Part shown: positions 8,644 through 18,710 of the stretch, piece by piece
Layout of the letters: each line of letters begins with the position of its first letter
Position numbering within the stretch: the stretch's first letter is position 1
Assembly: GCA_026004775.1 (NCBI GenBank)
Contig: BPJU01000014.1
Span: forward strand, 109,497-173,496
Source: Pirellulaceae bacterium
GTDB lineage: Bacteria; Planctomycetota; Planctomycetia; Pirellulales; Pirellulaceae
Direction of reading: 5' to 3'
Length of the DNA stretch: 64,000 bases
Program-made: the position numbers and the translations under genes
The notes under the pieces: generated by a model
Seen by the model: only the letters and a program-made list of their open reading frames with translations
The model's database searches: none
What the model was told of the DNA's origin: nothing

Positions 8644-10817
8644 CTACTTTTTCCAGATCGATCGAAGTCCGCAAACCTCCAAACGGATCAGATGCGCCGT
8701 GGCGCCTTCGGCTAATACCCGAATTTGCTGGATCGGGCCGCGCCCGTGGCGAGCCCGGGTAATCACCACAGCCCCGTCATTCCCGTTGATCTCCAGCATC
8801 GGCCGGTCTACCAGTACCCGGATCACAACCCTGCCCCCTTCAGCCGGCAAGGGAGCCTCATCCAACTTCGCCGACCGAACGTCGTAGCGGATTCGATCGC
8901 CCCCCAAATCCAAAACCACTCCGCCCGCATCACCCACCTTCCACTCCGCCCGAATGTCAAACAATTCACCCGTAACCTCCAGTGCCACGGGCTCGCCGGG
9001 ATTGAGCCGGCAGTTCTCCCTTGTCCAAGCCTGCGTGCGAAGAATGCGTATCTCCTCTATCGGATTTGCCAACAGCCGCAGTCCGTTTTCGGTCCGCTCC
9101 AGGGAGAGCTCGTGCGGAAACGAAAACGTCTGGTTGAACGGCATTCCGGGCATCTCAATCTTGGCCCAACCGATTTGTATCCGCCGCTCCCCCGGGGCAT
9201 CGTTAAATAACTGAGACGCATAATACTGGCCGTAATGGAGACGTTGCTTGCCTGAATGTTCCGGAACGAACTTCCGCCCGTCAAACCTACCGATGGCATA
9301 CTGGGCGTCTGCGGCGTACACCACCCACCGCCGCTGGCTGGGTTCACCGGCCACAGGCAGTTCGAACAACTCGGGGCATTCAAAGTACCCGGGCAAATGG
9401 CTCTGCTCGGTCCAATCTTTTAGGTCGGTGGAGGTATAAAAAGCAATGTTGCGCCCATACTCTGGGTGCTCATCATAGACGGCCATCACCCAGTGGCCTC
9501 CCAAACGCTCGGCCTGGGAATTCAAAGCAGTATCACCGTCCCGATACCGATACCAAATAACTTTCGGATCACGCCCTCGATGCTGGACGACCGGGTTGTT
9601 TTCGTACCAGGTGAAACGGCGCCCGTTGTCCAGGCTGTAAGCGAGAGACTCGCCGGAGCCGGTATCGGTCAGAATCGCCACCAGCGCAGGCCGGCCGTCC
9701 CGGCCCCACCCCGTCGTATTCTTGTGGTCCACCACTGCACTGCCGGAAAAACAGGCCCCGCGTGCCATCGTTTCCGGAAAGAGAGCGTCCGGCAATTGCT
9801 CCCAATGTATTAAGTCCGGGCTCACTGCGTGGCCCCATGTCATGTTTCCCCAGCGAACACCCACCGGATTATGCTGGAAGAAAAGGTGCCATTCTCCGTC
9901 CCAATATACCATCCCATTCGGATCGTTGTTCCAGCCGACTTTTTGTGAAAAATGAAACTGGGGGCGTAAAGAAAGAGTCGTATAAATTCTCTTCACCCGG
10001 AATCCGCGACGATTGTCGAACGAGCGCAAAACCTTCTTCAGTTGCTCTTTCCGCCTCGATCACGCAGTTCTTGGCATGAAATGGTTCCAGGTTCAGGAAC
10101 GCATACCAATCGACTGCTTCCGGTGCAGATGCTAAGGAAACATCGTATCGGTACACCGGCGATCCGCCGATGGACAAAGTAACCCTTGTCGTGGGTGCTT
10201 CATTGTCGATCGGTAAGAGAAGGTATGAATCGGAAACCGTCCACTCCCTTGCTGCGGCGCGACCGGATGGGAAACTCCGGTTTGACGTCCGTCTGCACGA
10301 TATGGTCGACGTTGATATGCCCCCAGCCGCCGGTGGCCTGGTCGCTAATCTTCAATTGTGCCTTTTGCCCCCGGAATTCCCGGACGTCCCAGTAATAGGG
10401 CTCGAGCGCTTCCGAGCCGCCCGGGCGCGTATTCGGACCGGTGGCGGATCGCACCGGACGGCCCTCGACCCACAATTGCATACAGGTCCGGTCCTCGAAT
10501 CCTCCACCCCCAATCAAAAACACGATGTAGTTTCGCTCGATGACAAACAACGGCGACGTCAAGCTGCCCGTCGAACGGTCTCCGCCGTAAAACGAATTGA
10601 CCAGACGCTGGCCGCGATAGCCGGTGACAGGCATTTGGCCGGGTAGCGTACCGGCAGCCGGACCACTGCCGAAAGCCTCGCCTTCAACCGTCCAATCCCC
10701 ATACGTCGCCTGTTCAAAATCTGCCACAAGAATGTCCGGCTCCTGTGCCAGAATCAATATGGGCAGACTTGCTGCCAATGATACGAGTAAGCCGGTCGCG
10801 CGCAAGGAAAGTACCAT
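8644..10817 (-). pseudogene. GH32 fructan hydrolase (levanase-like), copy 1, frameshifted
   Basis: This is the copy of the GH32 gene that retains its native C-terminus (ending ICGLRSIWKK-like, after HLIRLEVCG) but whose frame is broken twice relative to copy 2. There is an extra C near 10247 (CACTCCCTTG versus CACTCCTTG) and an extra A near 9975 (GAAAGAGTCG versus GAAAGGTCG). The signal peptide and N-terminal domain are readable from the ATG at 10817, and the catalytic domain is readable downstream in another frame (VGWNNDPNG, RDPKVIWY, ECPELFEL). If both indels are sequencing errors the gene would encode about 725 residues of intact enzyme; if real, it is a pseudogene kept beside an intact-headed duplicate. 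It follows the sulfatase by 99 bp. Confidence 0.85.
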
Positions 10818-10916
10818 TACGCTCTTCCTTCCCAACGAATTCGATAAACAAGCACGATTTCTCCTGATCGTGGCACTTTCGCTGTTTATGATGATAACAA
10901 CAATATAGGAAAGAAA

Positions 10917-12338
10917 TCACTTCGTTGATTGAATCACCGCATCCAATTGGGGCATTCCGGGCACGAGGGTGCGGCGGTGTTCTTCTACGATGCTGGCTAT
11001 TTCCGCCAACACATCGGGATGTTTTTGCGCCACATCAAACTGTTCCGACGGATCATGTTCCAATTGATAGAGCAGCGGGGGATCATGAGGCACGGGAGTA
11101 TCGGAGCCGGGCCCGTAAGCCGGTTGTGTATAAAAATGAGCCTTGAACGGTCCCACGCGCACTGCCATCAGCCGAGTTCCGCGATAGTAAAACATCACGC
11201 GGCGCAATCCCGACTCTCCGCGAAAGAGCGGCATCATATCGACGCCGTCGATCGGCCGGTCTTGCGGTAGCTCGGCTCCCGCCAGCCCCAGGCTCGTAGG
11301 AAACAGGTCCATGGTGCAAGCCAGGTCATGGCACGTTCGGCCGGGAGCGATCGTACCCGGCCACCAGGCGATGGCCGGCACCCGCATGCCGCCTTCAAAG
11401 GTGCAGCCTTTGCCGTCACGCAGCAGGCCGGCCGAACCGCCGTCGAGCCGCTGCGTGAGCCACGGGCCGTTGTCACTGGTGAAAAATACCAACGTCCGCT
11501 CGGCCAACCCCTCCCGGCGAATCACCTCCAGAATCGTCCCCACGCTGGCATCCAGCTCTTCTACCACGTCACCGTAAAGCCCTCGCCGACTGCGCCCTTG
11601 AAACGCTTCCGATGCATAAAGCGGTACATGCGGAAACGTATACGGCAGGTATAAGAAAAACGGCTGGTCCTTGGATCGGCGTATGAACGCTACCGCTTCC
11701 TCTGTGTAGCGGCGCGTCAGAGTCTGTTGCACAGCGGGTTGTTCGATAATCTCTTCATTGCGCAGCAGCGGCAACGGCGGGTCACCCCGGCGTTGGTTTT
11801 GCATATCATTCGAATACGGTAGTCCGAAGTAATAGTCGAACCCGTGCCTTCTGGGCAGGTACTGCGGCAAATGCCCCAGGTGCCATTTGCCGATACAAGC
11901 CGTGGCGTATCCCTGCCGGTGAAGCGCCTCGGCAATCGTAATCTCGTCGTCCGGAAGGCCACCGGCCGAATCCGGAAAGAGAACTCGCCGGCGGTCGCTG
12001 CACATCCCACTGCGGATCGGCAGCCGCCCGGTCAGCAAGGCCGCGCGACTCGGCGTGCAAACCGATGCCGCCGAATAAAACTGAGTAAACTTCATCCCTT
12101 CAGCCGCCATCCGGTCGAGGTTCGGTGTGTGGATAGTCGGATGTCCGTAACATCCAAGATCTCCATAACCCAGGTCGTCCGCAAAAAGAATGATTATGTT
12201 GGGCTTGGTTTCGCCTGCGGCGCCCACTTTTCCACATCCCAACCATAGCACGATCGCCAGTGCCGCACCGATTGCGGCGACACAAAACTGTCCCACACTA
12301 TCTGCTATGCCCCTCCCCGAAATGATCCGCATGGTCAC
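10917..12338 (-). CDS. Arylsulfatase-type sulfatase, copy 1 (intact)
   Basis: Family S1 sulfatases hydrolyse sulfate esters using a formylglycine made from a Cys in C-x-P-S-R. Here that core is CTPSR at residues 94-98 (SVCTPSRAALLTGRLP). The metal-site motif LFADDLGYGDLGCYG lies before it and GKWHLGH after it. An N-terminal hydrophobic segment (about residues 17-41) marks export. The length of 473 residues is normal for the family. It lies between a bicupin gene (84 bp upstream) and the GH32 gene (99 bp downstream), all on the minus strand, so a shared transcript is likely. Maturation needs a formylglycine-generating enzyme, which is not in this window. This is the intact counterpart of the frameshifted copy at 16264. 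The substrate is unknown; the GH32 neighbour suggests a carbohydrate sulfate. Confidence 0.93.
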   Translation of the reverse strand: MTMRIISGRGIADSVGQFCVAAIGAALAIVLWLGCGKVGAAGETKPNIIILFADDLGYGDLGCYGHPTIHTPNLDRMAAEGMKFTQFYSAASVCTPSRAALLTGRLPIRSGMCSDRRRVLFPDSAGGLPDDEITIAEALHRQGYATACIGKWHLGHLPQYLPRRHGFDYYFGLPYSNDMQNQRRGDPPLPLLRNEEIIEQPAVQQTLTRRYTEEAVAFIRRSKDQPFFLYLPYTFPHVPLYASEAFQGRSRRGLYGDVVEELDASVGTILEVIRREGLAERTLVFFTSDNGPWLTQRLDGGSAGLLRDGKGCTFEGGMRVPAIAWWPGTIAPGRTCHDLACTMDLFPTSLGLAGAELPQDRPIDGVDMMPLFRGESGLRRVMFYYRGTRLMAVRVGPFKAHFYTQPAYGPGSDTPVPHDPPLLYQLEHDPSEQFDVAQKHPDVLAEIASIVEEHRRTLVPGMPQLDAVIQSTK

Positions 12339-12422
12339 ACCTTTCTTGGCAGGCCGAAAAACCAGGAACGTATTGCTAACATCTTTGCGCGATCCGAAAG
12401 GGCCTATAAAAACCTTATCGAT

Positions 12423-13211
12423 CTAACCGGAGCAGCGCGATTCGTCCACTATAGTCCTCATCGGTTCACCACCTGCATACACCCAAAGCATCACCATGGT
12501 GTCGCTGCCTTCGTTGGCGAAACGGTGGGGTAATTGTTGCGGAATCAAGATGGTACTGCGCTCCCTGAGCACATACCGGCGACCACTTACCCAACATGTG
12601 GCCACACCGCGCAGGATGGTGATCGACTCGTCGAAAGGATGAACGTGGCACGGCAGGGCGGCTCCGGGCGCAAACTCACCTATCCCCCCACAAACGTCTT
12701 CGGCTCCCCAGCGGCGGCCAAAAAGGTCCCAGCTTCGCATCCGCTCGGCGAGCGAGTACGCACGGGCCTCTGGCCACCGAACCAGCGCTTCCGGATCAGT
12801 TGGCCCCGGAAAATCCTTCGCTAGGAGCTGTGCCGGAGCCGCGACGAATTCTCGAGTCACCTCACCGGTGGGAAAGGCCGTGCCCAGCCACAGCGTCGTA
12901 TCCTGCTGGGAATTCCTTAACCCGTGCACAACACCTCTGGGCACGTACAACGCATCGTACGGCTCGAGCACGTAGCGACGATTCTCCACATCCGCCCAGG
13001 CTCGCCCTTCCAACACAACGATCGCTTCACCCGTGGGATGTGTGTGGTACGGAAGCTGCGCTCCCGGAGCGATCGACACCAAACAGGTCGTCAGGTCACA
13101 GGCCCCCAAAGCCCCACACGCCATCATGCCGACGCGGATTCCCGGACCTGGCTCCAGCACCACGGTGCCCGGAAACATTTCCACATGTTCTCGCCGGTCA
13201 AGAGTCGCCAT
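12423..13211 (-). CDS. Bicupin domain protein, copy 1
   Basis: A 262-residue protein with two cupin barrels. Each barrel has a recognisable metal-binding motif 1: LPYHTHPTGEAIVVLEG in the N-terminal half and LPCHVHPFDESITILRG in the C-terminal half, giving two His plus a Glu each. A motif-2 like PRGVVHGLRN is present in the first barrel and PQQLPHRFAN in the second. There is no signal peptide, so it is probably cytoplasmic. Bicupins include dioxygenases, isomerases and sugar-binding regulators; nothing here decides between them. It is co-oriented with, and 84 bp before, the sulfatase gene. The identical second copy is at 17771; I saw no difference between the two. Confidence 0.88.
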   Translation of the reverse strand: MATLDRREHVEMFPGTVVLEPGPGIRVGMMACGALGACDLTTCLVSIAPGAQLPYHTHPTGEAIVVLEGRAWADVENRRYVLEPYDALYVPRGVVHGLRNSQQDTTLWLGTAFPTGEVTREFVAAPAQLLAKDFPGPTDPEALVRWPEARAYSLAERMRSWDLFGRRWGAEDVCGGIGEFAPGAALPCHVHPFDESITILRGVATCWVSGRRYVLRERSTILIPQQLPHRFANEGSDTMVMLWVYAGGEPMRTIVDESRCSG

Positions 13212-13362
13212 CGCTCATCCCTTCCTGCTGGCTGTGTGGGAAAACTTCTTGGCACGCCGGTCCCCACGACATTTTTATCACAAACGATTTTGCTTCGGGA
13301 CTGCCGGCAGAGCGACAAGCAGGAACAATCCGCTTCGGTTCTGTTGCTGACCTGCGTGCCGT

Positions 13363-14037
13363 CTACCGCGGCACAGCGGGGAGATCGTGAGGCGGATTGT
13401 GCGGGGCACGCCACAACAGACCATCGGGATGGAACAAGCTCCACGTGGCCGGGTCGGCAATCATGGAGGGTATTGCACTCAAGCTCTTGCCCTGTAACGG
13501 GCCATCGACAAAGCTGCCCGACACCGGATCGAGGCGACTGGCGGTGGCGGATTCGATAATGTGGTCGTCTTGCACCTCAAATGACAGAATCCGGCCATCC
13601 AGGCGGCGATCGAACGCTGCCGCCGTAAAGCTCTGGCGGTCGAACGAAACCAGTATCGGGGTATCGGCGATCGTGTGTTGGATGGCGAGATGGCGAGCCA
13701 GGTCGGCAAAGTCGAACGCGATCGCGTCCCCGTTTCGCTCGATGGCCAGGCAAAGTCCCATATGAGGATCCGCACCACTTCGCCGATAGACGTCGGCCGT
13801 GCGGCTCATCAATACTGCCGTGGTAGTCGGATACCGTTTCTTCCAATCACCCCAGGTGGTGACCACACTGGGCAGGATGGTGAGCGACTTACCGGCCAAG
13901 GGGCCGCGCATGGCTCGGCCTTGAAGCTGGCTCCACAGGGAGCCCGTGGGATGATCGACCATTACCAGGTTGCCCTCCCAAAGCATACCGGAGACAGCCA
14001 ACGTGATCACTGCCTGATCGACGCGGCGTGAAAACGT
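13363..14037 (-). pseudogene. DUF3179 protein, 5'-truncated by the duplication
   Basis: The C-terminal 220 or so residues of the DUF3179 protein encoded in full at 18711-19829. The duplication junction at 14037 removes the membrane anchor, the N-terminal third and the presumed promoter; coding sequence resumes upstream as antisense of the GH32 C-terminus. An in-frame Met (in AVSGMLWEGN) could start a shortened protein, but a functional product is unlikely. The remaining part is identical by eye to the full copy. Confidence 0.85.
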
Positions 14038-16165
14038 TCAGATGCGCCGTGGCGCCTTCGGCTAATACCCGAATTTGCTGGATCGGGCCGCGCCCGTGGC
14101 GAGCCCGGGTAATCACCACAGCCCCGTCATTCCCGTTGATCTCCAGCATCGGCCGGTCTACCAGTACCCGGATCACAACCCTGCCCCCTTCAGCCGGCAA
14201 GGGAGCCTCATCCAACTTCGCCGACCGAACGTCGTAGCGGATTCGATCGCCCCCCAAATCCAAAACCACTCCGCCCGCATCACCCACCTTCCACTCCGCC
14301 CGAATGTCAAACAATTCACCCGTAACCTCCAGTGCCACGGGCTCGCCGGGATTGAGCCGGCAGTTCTCCCTTGTCCAAGCCTGCGTGCGAAGAATGCGTA
14401 TCTCCTCTATCGGATTTGCCAACAGCCGCAGTCCGTTTTCGGTCCGCTCCAGGGAGAGCTCGTGCGGAAACGAAAACGTCTGGTTGAACGGCATTCCGGG
14501 CATCTCAATCTTGGCCCAACCGATTTGTATCCGCCGCTCCCCCGGGGCATCGTTAAATAACTGAGACGCATAATACTGGCCGTAATGGAGACGTTGCTTG
14601 CCTGAATGTTCCGGAACGAACTTCCGCCCGTCAAACCTACCGATGGCATACTGGGCGTCTGCGGCGTACACCACCCACCGCCGCTGGCTGGGTTCACCGG
14701 CCACAGGCAGTTCGAACAACTCGGGGCATTCAAAGTACCCGGGCAAATGGCTCTGCTCGGTCCAATCTTTTAGGTCGGTGGAGGTATAAAAAGCAATGTT
14801 GCGCCCATACTCTGGGTGCTCATCATAGACGGCCATCACCCAGTGGCCTCCCAAACGCTCGGCCTGGGAATTCAAAGCAGTATCACCGTCCCGATACCGA
14901 TACCAAATAACTTTCGGATCACGCCCTCGATGCTGGACGACCGGGTTGTTTTCGTACCAGGTGAAACGGCGCCCGTTGTCCAGGCTGTAAGCGAGAGACT
15001 CGCCGGAGCCGGTATCGGTCAGAATCGCCACCAGCGCAGGCCGGCCGTCCCGGCCCCACCCCGTCGTATTCTTGTGGTCCACCACTGCACTGCCGGAAAA
15101 ACAGGCCCCGCGTGCCATCGTTTCCGGAAAGAGAGCGTCCGGCAATTGCTCCCAATGTATTAAGTCCGGGCTCACTGCGTGGCCCCATGTCATGTTTCCC
15201 CAGCGAACACCCACCGGATTATGCTGGAAGAAAAGGTGCCATTCTCCGTCCCAATATACCATCCCATTCGGATCGTTGTTCCAGCCGACTTTTTGTGAAA
15301 AATGAAACTGGGGGCGTAAAGAAAGGTCGTATAAATTCTCTTCACCCGGAATCCGCGACGATTGTCGAACGAGCGCAAAACCTTCTTCAGTTGCTCTTTC
15401 CGCCTCGATCACGCAGTTCTTGGCATGAAATGGTTCCAGGTTCAGGAACGCATACCAATCGACTGCTTCCGGTGCAGATGCTAAGGAAACATCGTATCGG
15501 TACACCGGCGATCCGCCGATGGACAAAGTAACCCTTGTCGTGGGTGCCTCATTGTCGATCGGTAAGAGAAGGTATGAATCGGAAACCGTCCACTCCTTGC
15601 TGCGGCGCGACCGGATGGGAAACTCCGGTTTGACGTCCGTCTGCACGATATGGTCGACGTTGATATGCCCCCAGCCGCCGGTGGCCTGGTCGATAATCTT
15701 CAATTGTGCCCTTTGCCCCCGGAATTCCCGGACGTCCCAGTAATAGGGCTCGAGCGCTTCTGAGCCGCCCGGGCGCGTATTCGGACCGGTGGCGGATCGC
15801 ACCGGACGGCCCTCGACCCACAATTGCATACAGGTCCGGTCCTCGAATCCTCCACCCCCAATCAAAAACACGATGTAGTTTCGCTCGATGACAAACAACG
15901 GCGACGTCAAGCTGCCCGTCGAACGGTCTCCGCCGTAAAACGAATTGACCAGACGCTGGCCGCGATAGCCGGTGACAGGCATTTGGCCGGGTAGCGTACC
16001 GGCAGCCGGACCACTGCCGAAAGCCTCGCCTTCAACCGTCCAATCCCCATACGTCGCCTGTTCAAAATCTGCCACAAGAATGTCCGGCTCCTGTGCCAGA
16101 ATCAATATGGGCAGACTTGCTGCCAATGATACGAGTAAGCCGGTCACACGCAAGGAAAGTACCAT
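13889..16165 (-). CDS. GH32 fructan hydrolase (levanase/inulinase-like), copy 2
   Basis: GH32 enzymes cleave beta-fructans such as levan, inulin or sucrose with a retaining mechanism. The three catalytic motifs are present: WNNDPNG (nucleophile Asp, around residue 295), RDPKVIWY (transition-state Asp) and ECPELFEL (acid/base Glu). Residues 1-24 are a signal peptide (VSLAASLPILILAQ), then a beta-rich N-terminal region of about 250 residues precedes the catalytic domain, as in some Bacteroides and planctomycete levanases. The ATG at 16165 is preferred because GGAAGGAAGAG lies just upstream; the frame is open earlier but without signal character. The frame is uninterrupted, unlike copy 1, but the native last ~15 residues are replaced by about 50 residues read through antisense DUF3179 sequence after the duplication junction. 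The substitution lies after the catalytic motifs, so activity is possible. Confidence 0.9.
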   Translation of the reverse strand: MVLSLRVTGLLVSLAASLPILILAQEPDILVADFEQATYGDWTVEGEAFGSGPAAGTLPGQMPVTGYRGQRLVNSFYGGDRSTGSLTSPLFVIERNYIVFLIGGGGFEDRTCMQLWVEGRPVRSATGPNTRPGGSEALEPYYWDVREFRGQRAQLKIIDQATGGWGHINVDHIVQTDVKPEFPIRSRRSKEWTVSDSYLLLPIDNEAPTTRVTLSIGGSPVYRYDVSLASAPEAVDWYAFLNLEPFHAKNCVIEAERATEEGFALVRQSSRIPGEENLYDLSLRPQFHFSQKVGWNNDPNGMVYWDGEWHLFFQHNPVGVRWGNMTWGHAVSPDLIHWEQLPDALFPETMARGACFSGSAVVDHKNTTGWGRDGRPALVAILTDTGSGESLAYSLDNGRRFTWYENNPVVQHRGRDPKVIWYRYRDGDTALNSQAERLGGHWVMAVYDEHPEYGRNIAFYTSTDLKDWTEQSHLPGYFECPELFELPVAGEPSQRRWVVYAADAQYAIGRFDGRKFVPEHSGKQRLHYGQYYASQLFNDAPGERRIQIGWAKIEMPGMPFNQTFSFPHELSLERTENGLRLLANPIEEIRILRTQAWTRENCRLNPGEPVALEVTGELFDIRAEWKVGDAGGVVLDLGGDRIRYDVRSAKLDEAPLPAEGGRVVIRVLVDRPMLEINGNDGAVVITRARHGRGPIQQIRVLAEGATAHLNVFTPRRSGSDHVGCLRYALGGQPGNGRSSHGLPVEPASRPSHARPLGR

Positions 16166-16263
16166 TACGCTCTTCCTTCCCAACAATTCGATAAACAAGC
16201 ACGATTTCTCCTGATCGTGGCACTTTCGCTGTTTATGATGATAACAACAATATAGGAAAGAAA

Positions 16264-17686
16264 TCACTTCGTTGATTGAATCACCGCATCCAATTGGGGT
16301 ATTCCGGGCACGAGGGTGCGGCGGTGTTCTTCTACGATGCTGGCTATTTCCGCCAACACATCGGGATGTTTTTGCGCCACATCAAACTGTTCCGACGGAT
16401 CATGTTCCAATTGATAGAGCAGCGGGGGATCATGAGGCACGGGAGTATCGGAGCCGGGCCCGTAAGCCGGTTGTGTATAAAAATGAGCCTTGAACGGTCC
16501 CACGCGCACTGCCATCAGCCGAGTTCCGCGATAGTAAAACATCACGCGGCGCAATCCCGACTCTCCGCGAAAGAGCGGCATCATATCGACGCCGTCGATC
16601 GGCCGGTCTTGCGGTAGCTCGGCTCCCGCCAGCCCCAGGCTCGTAGGAAACAGGTCCATGGTGCAAGCCAGGTCATGGCACGTTCGGCCGGGAGCGATCG
16701 TACCCGGCCACCAGGCGATGGCCGGCACCCGCATGCCGCCTTCAAAGGTGCAGCCCTTGCCGTCACGCAGCAGGCCGGCCGAACCGCCGTCGAGCCGCTG
16801 CGTGAGCCACGGGCCGTTGTCACTGGTGAAAAATACCAACGTCCGCTCGGCCAACCCCTCCCGGCGAATCACCTCCAGAATCGTCCCCACGCTGGCATCC
16901 AGCTCTTCTACCACGTCACCGTAAAGTCCCTCGCCGACTGCGCCCTTGGAACGCTTCCGATGCATAAAGCGGTACATGCGGAAACGTATACGGCAGGTAT
17001 AAGAAAAACGGCTGGTCCTTGGATCGGCGTATGAACGCTACCGCTTCCTCTGTGTAGCGGCGCGTCAGAGTCTGTTGCACAGCGGGTTGTTCGATAATCT
17101 CTTCATTGCGCAGCAGCGGCAACGGCGGGTCACCCCGGCGTTGGTTTTGCATATCATTCGAATACGGTAGTCCGAAGTAATAGTCGAACCCGTGCCTTCT
17201 GGGCAGGTACTGCGGCAAATGCCCCAGGTGCCATTTGCCGATACACGCCGTGGCGTATCCCTGCCGGTGAAGCGCCTCGGCAATCGTAATCTCGTCGTCC
17301 GGAAGGCCACCGGCCGAATCCGGAAAGAGAACTCGCCGGCGGTCGCTGCACATCCCACTGCGGATCGGCAGCCGCCCGGTCAGCAAGGCCGCGCGACTCG
17401 GCGTGCAAACCGATGCCGCCGAATAAAACTGAGTAAACTTCATCCCTTCAGCCGCCATCCGGTCGAGGTTCGGTGTGTGGATAGTCGGATGTCCGTAACA
17501 TCCAAGATCTCCATAACCCAGGTCGTCCGCAAAAAGAATGATTATGTTGGGCTTGGTTTCGCCTGCGGCGCCCACTTTTCCACATCCCAACCATAGCACG
17601 ATCGCCAGTGCCGCACCGATTGCGGCGACACAAAACTGTCCCACACTATCTGCTATGCCCCTCCCCGAAATGATCCGCATGGTCAC
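16264..17686 (-). pseudogene. Sulfatase, copy 2, single frameshift
   Basis: Near-identical to the sulfatase at 10917-12338 but with one extra T near 16927 (TAAAGTCCCTC versus TAAAGCCCTC), which shifts the frame after EAFQGRSRRG. The N-terminal part including the signal segment and CTPSR core is readable from 17686 to the break, and the C-terminal half is readable in the next frame from about 16930. If the extra base is an error, this is a second intact sulfatase. If real, only a 256-residue fragment lacking half of the fold would be made. Confidence 0.88.
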
Positions 17687-17770
17687 ACCTTTCTTGGCAG
17701 GCCGAAAAACCAGGAACGTATTGCTAACATCTTTGCGCGATCCGAAAGGGCCTATAAAAACCTTATCGAT

Positions 17771-18559
17771 CTAACCGGAGCAGCGCGATTCGTCCACTAT
17801 AGTCCTCATCGGTTCACCACCTGCATACACCCAAAGCATCACCATGGTGTCGCTGCCTTCGTTGGCGAAACGGTGGGGTAATTGTTGCGGAATCAAGATG
17901 GTACTGCGCTCCCTGAGCACATACCGGCGACCACTTACCCAACATGTGGCCACACCGCGCAGGATGGTGATCGACTCGTCGAAAGGATGAACGTGGCACG
18001 GCAGGGCGGCTCCGGGCGCAAACTCACCTATCCCCCCACAAACGTCTTCGGCTCCCCAGCGGCGGCCAAAAAGGTCCCAGCTTCGCATCCGCTCGGCGAG
18101 CGAGTACGCACGGGCCTCTGGCCACCGAACCAGCGCTTCCGGATCAGTTGGCCCCGGAAAATCCTTCGCTAGGAGCTGTGCCGGAGCCGCGACGAATTCT
18201 CGAGTCACCTCACCGGTGGGAAAGGCCGTGCCCAGCCACAGCGTCGTATCCTGCTGGGAATTCCTTAACCCGTGCACAACACCTCTGGGCACGTACAACG
18301 CATCGTACGGCTCGAGCACGTAGCGACGATTCTCCACATCCGCCCAGGCTCGCCCTTCCAACACAACGATCGCTTCACCCGTGGGATGTGTGTGGTACGG
18401 AAGCTGCGCTCCCGGAGCGATCGACACCAAACAGGTCGTCAGGTCACAGGCCCCCAAAGCCCCACACGCCATCATGCCGACGCGGATTCCCGGACCTGGC
18501 TCCAGCACCACGGTGCCCGGAAACATTTCCACATGTTCTCGCCGGTCAAGAGTCGCCAT
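17771..18559 (-). CDS. Bicupin domain protein, copy 2
   Basis: Same sequence as the bicupin at 12423-13211 (262 residues, cupin motifs LPYHTHPTGEAIVVLEG and LPCHVHPFDESITILRG). It is the original operon position: the full DUF3179 gene lies 151 bp upstream and the frameshifted sulfatase 84 bp downstream, all on the minus strand. No signal peptide. The metal ligands (HTH...E and HVH...E) are complete in both barrels, so both domains may bind metal. The physiological substrate is not deducible. Confidence 0.88.
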   Translation of the reverse strand: MATLDRREHVEMFPGTVVLEPGPGIRVGMMACGALGACDLTTCLVSIAPGAQLPYHTHPTGEAIVVLEGRAWADVENRRYVLEPYDALYVPRGVVHGLRNSQQDTTLWLGTAFPTGEVTREFVAAPAQLLAKDFPGPTDPEALVRWPEARAYSLAERMRSWDLFGRRWGAEDVCGGIGEFAPGAALPCHVHPFDESITILRGVATCWVSGRRYVLRERSTILIPQQLPHRFANEGSDTMVMLWVYAGGEPMRTIVDESRCSG

Positions 18560-18710
18560 CGCTCATCCCTTCCTGCTGGCTGTGTGGGAAAACTTCTTGG
18601 CACGCCGGTCCCCACGACATTTTTATCACAAACGATTTTGCTTCGGGACTGCCGGCAGAGCGACAAGCAGGAACAATCCGCTTCGGTTCTGTTGCTGACC
18701 TGCGTGCCGT

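Larger units (their letters stand above)
8688..14037. repeat. Tandem duplication, copy 1 (about 5350 bp)
   Basis: First unit of a head-to-tail direct repeat. It starts inside the 3' end of a GH32 gene (TCAGATGCGCCGTGG at 8688) and ends inside a DUF3179 gene (GAAAACGT at 14037). The same sequence restarts at 14038 with an offset of 5350 bp. The junction GAAAACGT|TCAGATG shows no microhomology. Differences from copy 2 that I can see are about ten substitutions and four single-base indels, all between roughly 9975 and 11890; the outer parts look identical by eye. Confidence 0.95.

Noticed and set aside
14038..14038. Insertion-sequence-mediated origin of the duplication
   Set aside because: No transposase gene, inverted repeats or target-site duplication lie at the ends; the junction joins two gene interiors directly.
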